A DNA stretch of 64,000 bases from Auanema rhodensis (Eukaryota; Nematoda; Chromadorea; Rhabditida; Rhabditidae): contig OZ059894.1 in the NCBI GenBank assembly GCA_964057225.1, forward strand, positions 14,332,131 to 14,396,130. The letters run 5' to 3'. How positions within the stretch are numbered: the first letter of the stretch is position 1; every line of letters starts with the position of its first letter. Made by a program: the position numbers and the translations under genes. Positions 12,091-25,258 of this stretch are shown piece after piece. The notes under the pieces were generated by a model, which did not search any database, was not told the origin of the DNA, and saw nothing but the letters and a program-made list of their open reading frames with translations.

Positions 12091-15000
12091 AGATATGGAA
12101 TACAAGATGTAAAGTTTAACGATGACAATATTTTGTTTTTTTGGAAACATATATAGAAATTCAGAAGACATAATCTTCGGACATTGGTGAGCAAAGAAAT
12201 TGTTGAGCTTGGCAATGACGATATGATCATGCTCTTGTGATACAACTTATGGGAGATTCAACCACGTGAACATGTACAATTATATATAATTCATATTCAA
12301 AATTGAGGTGAGAATATAATAAATATTGTATTTTATTTTATTTTATATGAAAAATAAACTTTTACATAATCAAATAGCTTTAAAAAAAATAATTAAATCA
12401 GAGTACTGCTTAACTATAGTGATGAAATGGTAAAATTCTGCCGTGTGAATTGGCGTGAGAGCACAGAAGTTCGAACATGGATGAATATGATGGTATTGGG
12501 GGAGGCATGATGCGATAGGCGGAGAATGATGATGCGAGAGATTGAGTGAAGAAGAAACACAAGTCAACAGATATTCTTGTCTTTTTTTGTTGAAAATCAG
12601 GGAGGGAGATAGAAATATGAAGCAAAAGAATCTTGTCAGACGGTGGGTGGATAGGGTGGCGCCAAATCCTCTCAAGATGATGAAGCTGAGAGCAGAGACA
12701 TACTGGCAACTACGTCGCACAACATTCAAACTATCTGTGTCAAAAAGTAAAAAAATGAAGTTGAAAGTCAAATGGAGCTAACAACGGAAATTGAATAAAA
12801 ACGAAAATGATTTATGGACCTCTAATCTGAAGACAAGAGGAATATCAAGTATATTGAGCTCTGCCTGAGACTAAGGAATTTGAGAAGACCATTGAGAAAT
12901 TGAAATAATTTTGAAACTTTGCACGAAAACTTGAAGACATAGGCTTAACATTTCGATGCCGATGAAGAGTTAACCTATTGTATGACCAGAAGAATGGAAG
13001 AAAAGAACAATAATCTAAGATGAATAGAAATTTTAGACGGCGTGTTGGACAGGTCATACTAGCCGACAGGTTGTCTTAGACCACACTGAGAAATACTAAG
13101 AAGAACTGAAATGAGACAAAAAGACAGATGCTGACCATAATCTAGGTTTTGAAGAATCAGGAAGACAATTATTTGAAGAAAATACTGAAGAAGGGGGTCC
13201 ATGAGTTCAAGACTACAATGATGACGATTTTGACTATGATGATGAAGAGACGGCTATAGAGAGTAGAAAATGAATTGTTGATGACGATGCATATGTGCAG
13301 TATGTAGCTGAATGTTCTAGTGGAAACAAACTGAAAACGAGACCAGATATATACATCTATACTATGTATGTTTCAACTTCTAATATATATAAATATATTT
13401 GAGAAGAAACTTTGTTGCTTTGTCAACTGACAAGATTCATTATTTTCCCAAAAAAAATTATTTCTTTTAATGTTCACGTGAAGAGTGGTTGTTCTTTATT
13501 TCGTTTGTTTCCGATCATTTTCATCCAGCTGTTACCCTCTCTCTCTCTTCTGACACTTTATCGTTTTGTTCATTTCAAATCCATTTATGTTTGCAAAAAA
13601 AAAGTTGTAAACCTTGAACTTGATGAAAACTAAAATCTTAGATACAATATAGTTATATAGAAAATACATACTTATATAGAGAAATATTATTATAATTCAC
13701 ATAATATGGTAGATATTAATAGCGAACACAATACAATTTTTAATTTTGTATTAAGAAAAATATTCTGGTATATGAGTGAAGAATTAAAGAGGAATCAAAA
13801 TTTGAGCTTACTTGCATGATGACATAGATCAAACGAAGCTTGTTGGACTGAGCAAGGGTCAACTATGAAACATAGACAAAGCCTAAGGGGAATTGAGAAT
13901 CAATTATCTTTTTTCTTTACATCATAAAACTTTTTAAGTTCCTTCTTCTTTCAAGATTCCGCTTAACGGCGTTTTAGAAAAAAAATTTGGGTTTTGATAT
14001 GATTTTTAACCAAAAAGGAGACGACGAAGCCGAAAAAATTGAATGCAGTTCTTTATCAACGAAAGGATTATAAAATTGAAAAGTTTGTATAACTTTTGAT
14101 GACGTAACAAGAAAAAAAATGAAAAGAATACAGATTGATTTGCAACTTGTTTTGAGAATGAAAAAGCAAACATGAAAATCAACAAACATTTCTGAAGCAG
14201 ATAAAGAAGAAGAAGAAGAAGAATTTCGATATCTTATTTAGAAATTGCCACTTCAATTTAATGTGAAACTCTTCAAAGATGAAAAAAAAAAGAAAATAAA
14301 AACTGTTTCCAAATTTTAAAAATTGAGGTGTGTGAATAGGCATTATAAATCGGATGTTCCAAGTTTTTCCAAAATTTTTGTGCGAATTTTCAGGGGAAAA
14401 ATTAAAATTTGAAATGAAAAACAAATAGCTACATGGCAAATGAAGACATAAAAATTACCCACATTAAAAGGACTATAATGAAGAATAAAATGAATAAAAA
14501 GTTGTTTAACAAAGCGCTTGATGAAACATATGACAAAAATTTTGATGAAAAGACATTGCTAAGAAGAGACAAGAGAATGAAAAAGATTTTTGAAATATAA
14601 AAAAGGATGAAATTATAACAGAAAAGTAAAGAGGGTAAAGTTGTTATTGTTGTCAAAAGTTTTTTTTTGGTATATTAACTGGTTCAAATTCCAAAAAAAG
14701 TGACAAAAACATAGAGATTGTTAAAAAAAAAAGAAGAATGATTATATAAATGTATTTATATATAGTATACTATATTGTACATATAATATATACAATGTAC
14801 TTTAATATTCAAAGAAAGAAATATTAATTATGTAATTCATGTGAATTTATAGAAATAATAAGTTGAAAAACTTTTAAAATATTTTTATTCATTTAATGAT
14901 AATTAGAAAATGTTCATATTCTGATAAAATAGGATGAAATGTATGTAACTTTTATGTAAAATATATTATCACATGATGATAATGATGATAAACTTTGATT

Positions 15001-15298
15001 TTAATAGTGAAATTCAACATTTTGCATCATAATTCTCATGGTATATGAGGTAGATTGAATTAAAATAGTTTTTATACAGATAATAAACTGGTATTGTTCT
15101 TTGATGTTGGTAAAAGGTTGTGTTGATTGCTGGATTTTTTCATCTTTTAAAAGTTTTTTTTACCATTTTCAATTGTTTTATAAATCTGAACGGTTTAACG
15201 ATTAGAGTATATGAAGTGAGTATTCTTCCACTTATTCGCTTGAGTACTATGATTTGAATTGGATTTAAAGCCTAGCAATACTACACTCATCACAGTGT

Positions 15299-15301
<3 letters not shown>

Positions 15302-15332
<31 letters not shown>

Positions 15333-15355
15333 AAGAGAGAGAGAGAGGGAGAGAG
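15302..15355. repeat. (GA)n microsatellite
   Basis: About 54 bp of GA with single interruptions. Confidence 0.9.
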
Positions 15356-16339
15356 CAATGCTTCTTTTGATTTTAGAAATCAAATAAGATTGTATATGAT
15401 AAGAAAATTGAAAATGGTAGTTTTTTTGAGAAAATATACAAGAATATATGTATGTATCGAGAATAATATACATATATATTGAAAATAAAGTTAAAAAAAA
15501 GAGTTATAATGACTTGTTTTCATAAGAAAAAAAATAGATTTAATCATTATTTTATTTTGATAACAGCATATTTCCAAAAAATAAACTAGTTTGATTACAA
15601 TAGTAAGAAAATAATTTTAAGTTATAAACAAAGATAAATTGAGGACAAAATGTTGTAAAAAACTAGATTTCTTTATGTTGTTATCAGTTAAGTTGAGTAG
15701 AAAAGTGAATAGAGTGTGGACAAGTTATGAGTTTATAGGCTAAAGCTTTGTCTAATTTGCCTCATTTCAGAAAAAGTTTTAAGAAAAATGAAGAGAAAAA
15801 GCAAGTTTCATAGATTATGAACTTTTATGTTATCAGCTTTATGATATACTAGAGGGTATGAGGAGTTCAAGTATTATTTGAATAGTCATCTCAAAATGTA
15901 GAGTTCAGCAAAATTATGAAAATAAAAAATAAAAAACGATATGAAACTGAGAAAGTTCAAAACATATTCTACAAAAAAAATAAGGATTTGAATAAGTTTC
16001 AAATGGTTGAAACTGAAATAAAAGAAAAATTTAATGAAAAATATGTTTGTTTCGAGCAGAGCAGCAAGTTCTGAGTAAGTACTATATAATCGACTAACAA
16101 TTAATATATCATGTGATTATTTCTTATTAAATTATATAATATACTGTTTTTCAGTGAAAGAAGAGAGAAAATAATATTGTTGGCATACAATGCCAGTAAT
16201 TACTTCCCCTGAAACCATTTGGATAACTCAAAATGAAATAAAGGAATTGAAATTCAATGACAATTGTACAGAGTAGCCTTCGTTGGACTTCCTTGACAGT
16301 GTTCCCTTTGAATACCAATATATATATATTTATATTTTT

Positions 16340-16396
16340 AGAGAGAGAGAGAGAGAGAGATAGAGAGAGAGGGGGGAAGGGAAAGAGAGAGAAAGA
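16340..16396. repeat. (GA)n microsatellite with G run
   Basis: GA repeat with one TAGA interruption and a run of six or seven G. Confidence 0.9.
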
Positions 16397-17487
16397 CTGA
16401 GGAATTTCGGAATTTTTAACAATTCTTTTAAAGTAACCCACATACTCCTTCGAGTAGAAGGATTTGTCTGGTTGCAAATCAAGTTATATGTTCATATATA
16501 CGAACAATTCAAGAAATAATTTTAAAAAATGCGTGAAGAAATTATAAGATGATGTACTTTTCAATTTGGAAAAATTTCTGACAAAGTGATGACAATGGTA
16601 CTGGTGACAGGAAGGATCAGCTGATGGCGACTATATCAGAATTCATGTTCAAGAGGAGCACTAACAAGAATACTTCGTCCTTGCATCAGAATCTGAGAAG
16701 TATGGCTGATCGACTCAACAAACTCATATTGGGTACTCGATACAGATTCAAACTAGTTTTGAGTTTTCAATAGGATACAGATGAAAAGCGACAGAGACAT
16801 TAGGATGGATTTAAAGCGCCACAGGTGACAGAAGACGGTGTTTTTTAAAAAAACAAATTCAAATAATGAGGACACATCGTTTGAATGACATGTATACTAT
16901 GAAAACTGAAAAAGGGGAAGACGAAAATGGCAATCTTTGCAAGAATTTGAAGTTGAAGCCACAAAGAGTTGTCACTGGTTGAAGAAAATGATTGTCATTC
17001 TTCCTGTGGAATCTCAACTAACTCTTTAAGTTGCTATAGAAGAAAACTTAGAATGTTTCAAAGTTTTAAAAAGACAATTGACAGAACAAAATGATATATA
17101 TGTGTGTATGTTTATGAAGATAAATAAAAAGAGCAAAAAAGAAAGAATTTGAATAAAAATAGAGAGACAAAGGAAAAGAGAAGAGAAATGAGGGAGAGTA
17201 AGATTAAAGGGTTGAAAAGAAGGGAAAAGGAAATTGTTGTGTCAAGACAAATTGCCCCTTTTGGTCAACAAAAGCAAATAAAGAGAAGAAAATCCGGTGA
17301 CGTCCTTGATGTTTGAGAGAACATTCTAAAAGAAAAAGAAACACAAATTGAACAGACATGATCGTTTCTGATATGGAGAGACAGGTGGTTTAATCAGTCC
17401 TGTTCACACCTTCTCCAGTAAATATCTGCCTTTTGTGTAGAAAAAACTGTAGAATTCTTTAAAATAAGAAAGATAGATTGAAAGGAG

Positions 17488-17516
17488 AAAGAGAGAGATA
17501 AAGAGAGAGAGAGAGG

Positions 17517-17548
<32 letters not shown>

Positions 17549-17560
17549 AGAGAGAGGGAA
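17488..17560. repeat. (GA)n microsatellite
   Basis: About 70 bp of GA-dominated repeat with GGGA and GACA variants. Confidence 0.9.
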
Positions 17561-18327
17561 AGGGGATGGACTGGAAAGAAGGTTAAGAGAGTAGGTAAAA
17601 GGAATATGAGATTCGAAATTTCAACTATCAAACATCATGTTAAGTTTAAACGAAACACGGATTTTTTTTGATTTTGAGTATAAGTATGATAGATAGATGG
17701 GCGGAAAAATAAAGAATAAAACACCAATGATGATGTTGATCAACATCAAAACAAGAACCATCAAAATAAGAAATGAAAAAAGCTTTGCATTAAGCAGTAG
17801 AAAAAAATTTAATAGATGTTACTTTAAGTGGATAACATCATTGAGAATGAAGAAAAAAATTGAAAATATGAAAAGGGCGCTACAGTGGTCCGTGTTTCCT
17901 GAACTCTTGATCCCCTTGAGTCTTTAAGTTTCTCCATAATTCTCTTCCTTTCTCTTACTTACTCTCATTCCATAGCTATCCTCTAATGGAAGAATAGATG
18001 AGTGTTGTGTCAGTATCACATGTTTCATTCCAAAAAGAAAATAAAAAAAAAGAAAAAAGAAATAGAGTATGCTGAAGATTATAAAAGTTTTGGAAAACAA
18101 AAATAGAAAACTATGTTGTGTACATTATTAGGTTGTGAAATACTTATAAGCTTGAGAAGGTTGATGTATTTGTGAATCTCAATGTGATTTCTTCATAATC
18201 ACAAGCAAAGAATTCAAGAAAATATCTAAATTAGTTAATTGAATTCAAATAGAATATGAGATGTATAGAATACAGATAGAATGATTGAAACTGGACTTCT
18301 TGTGAATCTTATAGACGATAATATTAA

Positions 18328-18540
18328 TTAACTTAAATTCTTCTCATGACCTTTTAAACAAATATCTATTTTACTTGGAAAACTAACACAAGATAATTCA
18401 ATTTCTCTTCTAGTTTCGGATAAACTTTGAAGTTTCCTTGCACTGAAAGTTTCAATACTACATCCAAATGTTGAGAGCATAAAAGGAAAAAACACAAGAA
18501 CTTTTCTCAAAAATTCTTCAACTATTTCTCCCTCATGCAT
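18328..18540 (-). CDS. Possible small protein or exon, unknown
   Basis: A 70-codon frame starting MHEGEIVEEFLRKVLVFF and ending in a mixed segment with SETRREIELSCVSFPSK. Unlike most frames in this desert it is not made of simple repeats, and its residue mix looks protein-like. It contains an internal TTTCAG, so only its later part might be an exon. No family is recognised, and no clear promoter or partner exon was found. It may be chance. Confidence 0.2.
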   Translation of the reverse strand: MHEGEIVEEFLRKVLVFFPFMLSTFGCSIETFSARKLQSLSETRREIELSCVSFPSKIDICLKGHEKNLS

Positions 18541-19333
18541 AGTAAAAAGAAATCAAAAAAAAAACAAAAAAAGTTATTTATGAGTATGTTATATATCTAA
18601 AAGAAGTTTTATGTTTTCATACTTTAAAGAAAGAAAAAGTCAGAGAAAAGGTTTCCGATCGACAACTTGATTACTTGGGATTTGATATTGGATTAGCTGT
18701 GTAATAGAAGGTATAATCTTTTGCCTAGTGAGCCTATTCAGGATGAATATTCTTCATAAAACATATTGTTTTTTTTATTTGAAATCGTAATAAATATATG
18801 TATAAACCTGATTTGTGGTCAAGAAGCCTGTAAATTGACGAAAAAAAAAGCTGAAAGACCAATATGAAGTAGATATCTGTTATATATATTGTTAAAACAT
18901 AAAGAAACGTTAAATCAACACAGATCAACAGTTGTATAGATTTAAAAAATTCTGGGATATATGTATTATATGTAGGTAAGAGATAGATTTAGAAAATAAA
19001 AAGAAGAAAATCATTTGAGAACAAATTATTCTCCATGATGTAATGAGAGAAAAGATGAAATTGTTCTTCAAAAGTTGCATAAAAGATTTGAAAAAGCTAA
19101 AGCCTTCACAAACTTTTCTTTTGATATCAAAAAAAAAATTTATAAAAAAAAAAACAAAAGCAAATATTATAAAGTTAAGAAGAAGATAGAACCTGGAAAA
19201 AAAACTGAAATCTAGTTCACGAAACTATTTTTTTGCTCAAAATTCCACAACAATCACAGTGTGTTGGTAAGCTTGATGATGCTTTGTATTACTAACAACA
19301 CAACTATTTACTTCAATACATTTCAAGTAAATA

Positions 19334-19620
19334 CATATGACTCTAGCAGAACAAATGAAAATTGGCTGGCATGAATGGCGTCTTCGCTCGCCAATTTTCG
19401 TTTTGTCATCTTAATCCTTCTAGCTCATCAACATCATTCAACTTATTTCCATTTCATGATCATCTCTTGTTCACAGACAACTTTCTCTTTAAAAGTTTAC
19501 CCAACTTTCTATGAGAACTTGAGGACAAAACTGGCCGCCACCTACGCACTTGCGGACCAGATAGAAACAACATACCCACGAGAATTACATTTCTATTTTC
19601 TATCGTCCTTCATGAAATAG
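19334..19620 (+). other. Coding-like or conserved-looking patch in desert
   Basis: A patch of raised GC. One frame from 19375 gives 81 residues, and its second half has balanced composition (for example LAATYALADQIETTYPRE). A TTCACAG just before that half could be an acceptor. A second frame reads MTLAEQMKIGWHEWRLRSP over the first part. I cannot assign a family or join the parts confidently. It may be an exon, a regulatory element or neither. Confidence 0.2.
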
Positions 19621-21563
19621 AAGAATAAATTGCTAAGAAACTTCAACATCTTTGTGAGTTCACTACTTAAAACAAAAAAATTAGTAAAAAGGAAGATATA
19701 TAGAAGTATATATTAGAATTTATAGAATAACTGAAGCATTATTTCTTATTTTACTTGTTATGTTTCAGATTTAACTGGTACATAGAACATAATAATTAAG
19801 CTTTTGGATAAGTACTTGATGATGAAATGAACGATTTCTGTTCTGAAAGGTTCAAAAAGAATTAATAATTTGTTCTGCAAAAGAAGATGAAGAACTGTTA
19901 AAAGGTCTGAGTGAAATCAAACATAAAGCCTCTAGAGATTATTTTGATCTTTGAAGCAAATATTATACATTTTGGTCATGAATTCAAAACACATACAGAC
20001 AGACAAGAGATGTGAAAATAACATGAAAAACTGAGAATTTCCAGAATAATCTTTGGAAAAAGCACTTTCTTTTAGAAAAAAAAAGAAAAGAAATATACAA
20101 ATAAGTATATTCAAGCGTATAAATTTTCTGATGGACGTCCATAGCCCTACGAATCATCTCAGATAAATCAATATTATGTAAGGTTTTCAGTCATCTAGTT
20201 AATTCTTGACGATTTTAACAAAATCAAAAACCGATGAAGTCCAATGGCAGAAAAATGAAGAAAAAAAAGAAAAAAAATTGAATTAAAATTGAAGAAAGCT
20301 GATTAGATGAAGTTAAAGCTCAAGTTTGAGCATAATATCGTTTGTGTCAGTTCAGTAAGATTGAAAATAATTAAATAAACGTAAATATTTTCTTTTTTTC
20401 TTCTAAAAATAGTATTGTACCATCAATTTAAGGATTTTCCACATTTATAATTTCACTGAATTAGGAGGAAAATGAAAAAACTGGTCAATTTAAAATTGAA
20501 GATGAATTGAATTCTTTGACTACAAATTGGTTTGTAGATGTGAAGTGGAAATAGAATATATGCCTGTATATATATATATATAGAGAGAGAGATAGATATA
20601 GATAGATATATAAAATACATGTAAATGCATGTTGATGAGATATTCTGATTGATTTATGCTGAAAATTTAGAGAAACAATTGCTCGAAAAAAAAAATTAGA
20701 AATTAGAACAATTAAGAATGAAAGAATGTAAACTAATATGCTTAGTATTTATTATTTATTTAATTATATGTAAAGGTTAATATGCTTATTATTATAATTA
20801 TATTTCACTCTTTGGAATTTATTCAAAACTTATTTGGTAAAAGCAGAAGCTTCTCCGTTCAAACCAACATCAGAAATTACGTTCAATAGGCTTTTGCGTT
20901 TAAATTGATATTTCATTTATTTATTAATTTGTTTATTTTTCTAAAAATTTATAATAAACATATTTGTATAAAAGAAAAATTATCAAATTTTACAAAATCA
21001 AGGTTATTTTGACGATTAAAAGCTTCTATGTATCATCCCAAATTCTTTATATTCATATCATTATCATGAGATTTTTCATAATTAAGTTATATTCTATCAT
21101 TTATATCTAAGATCATATTACATATTCAAATATAAAATTTATAAATAATAAAAACTATTTAATTTTTTAATTTTTTGGCTTAAAAATTATATTGTGCATC
21201 ATATCTTGACACATACTCCCATAGCATAACGTCTTTCAATTAAAAAAAAATAAGATAAGTTCTATATTTCCGTATTATCACGACAGCATGTTCTTGAAAT
21301 TTCTCGCTGTACCTCGAACTCTAGGAGGAACTTGCGTTTCGTTCAATTCGTATTTTTATACCATTTCAATTGTCTTTCTTAACTGTCTGTCATTGAATAT
21401 TTTTATTTTTAATAATGTAAGAAATTGTAATAAATTTAATATTATATTGTAAAAATTAATAAGAATATAATTATAATTAACATATAAATTAAACATTTCA
21501 TACACATAATTTCAATTATTATCATTTTCATATGATTTTAGTTTTAATACTATTTTATGCCCT

Positions 21564-22809
21564 TTAGTACAGCTTATTTATGATCGATAAAAATACTGTA
21601 AGAGAAATTATAACAATTCCAAATGACCCATTTGCACCTCCGGTCCTCTTATCTAAGTCTGTTTTATCGTATATAATTCTGAAAAAAAATTATAATAAAA
21701 TAAAAATAGTATATACATGTAAAGAGATAAGAAAAAAACTTACTCAGCATGATATATACTACAGCTTGAAGCATGAGGAGCCTTATGAATCACCGATGGC
21801 AGTAACCAACCGCCATAATTGGTCAGAGTGAACTGCGAGACAAGATCATCCCTGTAATACGAATAAAATAGTATAAAAACTAAGCAATATCAATAAAATA
21901 AAAAGGAATTAACGACTAACCAAAGAAGATAACCCTTTTTAGAAAATTCATCTGTATTTAACATGTGTTCAGTCCAACTATCTTTTGTTGCTATTATATC
22001 TGCACGGATATTTTGTTTCTATAATTATCATTATTATCAAATTGATAATTATTATATTTTATTTACATCTGCAAATCCTATCAGTTTTTCAATGAATCTC
22101 ACATTAGCAAGGCCATTAGGATTATTCATAAAAGCGGTCTGAATATTCAGCATTTAAATAGAAAACTTTAAGTTTTCAAAGAAAATATTCTTACATCAAT
22201 CCACATAAATGTCTTAGATAGTGATATACCAGACAGTGCTGATACGATTTCATTTATAATAACTTCTGGATCTTTATTAGAAGTATCATTTCCAGTAAAA
22301 CTTGGAAGAATCATAAGCTCCAATTTAACGGCATTTTTTGCTAAATATTAGAATCAGAATAAATATATCTATCATGTTAAACATACACACATTAAACAGT
22401 GCTTGAATAGTCTTGATAGCTTCAGGTTCAACAGCATTATCATAGTAAACACTTAAATATTGAAACATACATACATCTGTACTTTTTAATGAAATAAAAA
22501 AGAAATGAAACATACTAGATAAACAACGATTCGTAATCTTTAGCTGTAAAGCAACCAATATAATTTACCAATTGAGGATTGTACCAATAATACATTCCAA
22601 TTCCATATCCTAACGATGCTTTCTGATAAAATATATTATTGTATATTATTAATTTATTTGTAATTTGTACATACTTTGTCAGTTACCGAGCTATGAAGTG
22701 TTGTTTCATTAACGAATAATTCCCGTTCTACTAATTTATTGCGAGAAATGAAGGAATACACAGAAGGTAACAATGTTGCTAATGATAGAAACAGAATAGT
22801 AGATTTCAT
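21564..22809 (-). CDS. GH25 lysozyme-like protein with membrane or GPI-type tail
   Basis: The model has about eight exons and 282 residues. It opens with a signal peptide (MKSTILFLSLATLLPSVYSF). The body follows nematode LYS (GH25, Entamoeba-type) proteins: LFIYVYYDNA, then VKLELMILPSF, SKTFMWIDTAF, an IRADIIATKDSW segment matching the usual YTNVYDW region, and a NYGGWLLPSV motif equivalent to the terminal FTKPSVKQY block. The N-terminal aspartate strand usual in GH25 enzymes is not evident (GIGMYYWYNPQL there instead), so activity is doubtful. The last exon ends in a hydrophobic run (FGIVIISLTVFLSIINKLY), fitting a GPI signal or membrane anchor. It is a diverged relative of the duplicated pair at 25-30 kb but lacks the mucin-like stalk. 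A GATA site lies upstream. Confidence 0.75.
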
Positions 22810-22880
22810 ATTGTAAAAAAAATGAATAAAAGATATGTTTATAACAAGATGACGATAGGATACGTATTGAAGTTGATGTA

Positions 22881-22890
22881 GCTGATAAGA
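22881..22890. promoter_or_regulatory. GATA-factor site (CTGATAAG) upstream of lysozyme-like gene
   Basis: GCTGATAAGA lies about 75 bp before the start codon at 22809. CTGATAAG is the classic intestinal GATA-factor (ELT-2 type) site in nematodes, where lysozyme genes are commonly gut-expressed. A TATAAAC sequence at about 22837-22843 lies closer to the start. Function is inferred. Confidence 0.45.
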
Positions 22891-23102
22891 AATAGACAGT
22901 TATAAATACTATTCATGATTGTGCAATGGTTATCAATTCGTCATCGATAATCATAGAAAAAGCCTTATAATAGTTATTTTTATATTTCTTAAACAACCAC
23001 AATTTAAATCTGTTTCAATCATATGTATCAATTAAAAGGTGGGACAAAAGAAAAAATTAAAATTTCTATTAGTCATTTACATACTTATAACGAATGAAAA
23101 TA

Positions 23103-24381
23103 TTAAATTTGCTCATTTAAAATACTGGAGAGTGTTTCACAAAGTGAAATTTTATTTTTGTCATCCATTGAAATATAATTTTCATCAGTAAATAGATTTC
23201 TTAAAGAAGATTTAGTTTTCGTTTTTACTGCTTTTGAAATTACAGCAAACTAGAAGACAATAGTTAGATTTGTATGAAAGTATGATTAACTATACCTTCT
23301 CATACGATGTATCGTAATTCCAGACTAACGCTAAACGAGTAGTGATCGATATATCCTCATATTGATAATTCGCTAGATAATCCACTACAGCATTTAAAAT
23401 CTTATTCATTTTGAAGATTTTTCCAAAATTTAATAATTTCAAGTAATTCTTTTCTTAAAATAAAAATTATTACATGATTATTATAAAGAAAACAAACCAG
23501 TGATTATATTATTAGCATCATAGAGTACATAAAGTACATTTAGGAGATCAAGATAATCAAACCCATCAAGCTTAAAGTGTAATTCACTCTTTTCCTGTAA
23601 AATAGCGACAATATGTAAAATACAATATTAGTATAACATACATTTGGATCTTCTGGTGTAATAAGCTCAAGAGATTTACTTTCCTGTTTATCTAAATTGA
23701 AGAAATAACATAATATTCTATATTTATATTATTAAACCTAATAAGACACCTTTAATAATATCTGAATTAAGGCATAAAACCTAAACGATAGTTTAACTAA
23801 TAAAGAAATAGATCGTGTTATTCTTACTTGGCTATGGCAAAAGAATCTTGCACTGCTCATACAGACTATAATACTCGAAAACCCTTCAGTCGAGAAAGAA
23901 TGAATAGGTAGACTTCTAAAATGAAACAGAATTCATGAAATAAACAAAATTTCTCAAAACAAATGTAGTAAAAACTACCTTAACCCAGATAACTTTGTTA
24001 TCATAGCTGTAACAACACATTTTACATCGGGGACAGTTATATTCAAGGAACACTGTTTAACTTTGTTTGTGAAATGCAATGCCAGCAGATGTGAATCCAA
24101 ATCTCCTATTTTAGATTTTAAATTATTAAATTGAACATTATGATATTATATTACCATTGACTTCGCATTTACAGGTAAGTTCTATCTCAAATTGCTCTTC
24201 GTCTGGAAATTTCGTGTTCGGCTCACAGCACAGATCCATATCATTTGATTGTAACATCAGAAACCTATATATTTTGGTTTTTGTTAAATGAAATAGATGA
24301 ATTGTACCATTTCATTGGTCCGTAAATAACATCTGGAGATCGTTCATTATTCTGTTGAGGATCATATTCAAGATGAAACAT
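23103..24381 (-). CDS. BTB/POZ-domain protein, divergent BATH-like
   Basis: The model has about nine or ten short exons and 300 residues. The N-terminal third (MFHLEYDPQQ..., MKWFLML, EEQFEIELTCKCEVNG) resembles the MATH-type beta domain of nematode BATH proteins, but only weakly. The middle (SIIVCMSSARFFCHSQVLCLNSDI) fits the BTB strand-helix opening. KLDGFDYLDLLNVLYVLYDANNIIT then KNYLKLLNFGKIFKMNKILNAVVDYL matches the BTB pattern of an edge strand, a Y-x-x-IY helix and the following helices. Such proteins usually act as CUL3 adaptors or scaffolds, and nematodes have many fast-evolving copies. It sits between two lysozyme-like loci, all on small introns. The stop is 23103-23105. Confidence 0.6.
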
Positions 24382-25258
24382 GGTTTAAATAATAGCACAA
24401 CTTAGAAAACTTTGAATTTATCATTAATTTCATCAAAATATGATTTTAAATTGATTGGATTTCGTAATTTTTAGATTTCATTAATAAAAATCGATTTGTT
24501 ATCATGAAATATTATACATCAGGCTGTGTTGTAATTATGCAAATTTCATAATTCACACGTTTAATGGCAAAAGAGAAAAACAGAAAGCGATAGCTTGAAA
24601 CTGATATTCAAATTTTTATTGATCGAAAATAACAATTTTACGGTAAAGTAGAATCTTATATTACAAATTATTTGTAAAAAGATGAAGAAGTTTAAGTAAT
24701 ACTTCAAGAATAATACAAAATGTACGATAAGTTTATTAGAATGAACATTCGTTCAAATATGAACATTAAAAAACAGTAATGATCTGTTTGATTCACTGAA
24801 ATAGGGTCTTCTAATGAACTTGTGTTTGATATTTCTTGACAGGAGCTGACCATATAAGATTAGCAAACGGAGAAATTAATACATAAGTCGGGAAGTATGT
24901 ACTTGCTCATCAAGGACAAGTTCAAATTGACTGCTTTTCTTTCTTTATATGGGAGGGGTTTCTACTAGACAGAAATATGAGATAGAGATGTCATTTTCCT
25001 TTTGTTTCGTCACTATCTTATCATATTTATTAGCGTATGAAAATAATGTTTTCGAAAAAGGGAGTTACCCGAGAGAGGCGTGGGTTTCTCTTAGTTCCAT
25101 ATCCTTTACGATCAACTTTATCTTTAAACAACGCCTTTAGATAATTTGTTTATCATTTCTTTATCAAATACTAATGGTTAAGTTAGAAAGAATTCCAAAA
25201 ATTTAATTAAAATTAAAAAAATATTAAATTACAGATTAAATAGATATGTGTTTATGTG
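24382..25258. other. Intergenic region between BTB gene and inverted duplication
   Basis: Apart from the 67-bp direct repeat, I see no coding signal. The open frame at 24949-25140 is short and unassigned. A TGATAA at 25257-25262 straddles the start of the inverted duplication. Confidence 0.5.
24659..24725 (+). repeat. 67-bp direct repeat, left copy
   Basis: Appears identical to 27233-27299. It starts with the perfect palindrome TTACAAATTATTTGTAA and continues through GAAGTTTAAGTAATACTTC, itself a partial inverted repeat. The right copy is the 3' flank of the + strand mucin-tailed gene, so this left copy may be the remnant of a lost or moved copy of that gene's 3' end, or a small mobile element. 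Confidence 0.8.

Larger units (their letters stand above)
11583..21563. other. Gene-poor purine-rich desert upstream of PPP1R14-like gene
   Basis: About 10 kb, A/G-rich on the + strand, with four large GA microsatellites. I found no exon with family resemblance. Patches with more even base use lie at 13000-13350, 16560-17040 and 19340-19620. Two weak open frames are listed separately. Seen from the PPP1R14-like gene's sense strand the region is pyrimidine-rich, like nematode introns, so part of it could be a long transcribed leader. That is inference. Confidence 0.55.

Noticed and set aside
13200-13270. Acidic peptide-like reading (DYNDDDFDYDDEE)
   Set aside because: Short, closed by stops on both sides and explained by the GAT/GAC-rich sequence.
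12039-17631. S/L-rich minus-strand open frames over GA repeats (for example 11986-12171, 15195-15473, 16151-16477, 17404-17631)
   Set aside because: They exist because CT repeats read as Ser-Leu without stops; flanking residues show no domain or splice logic.
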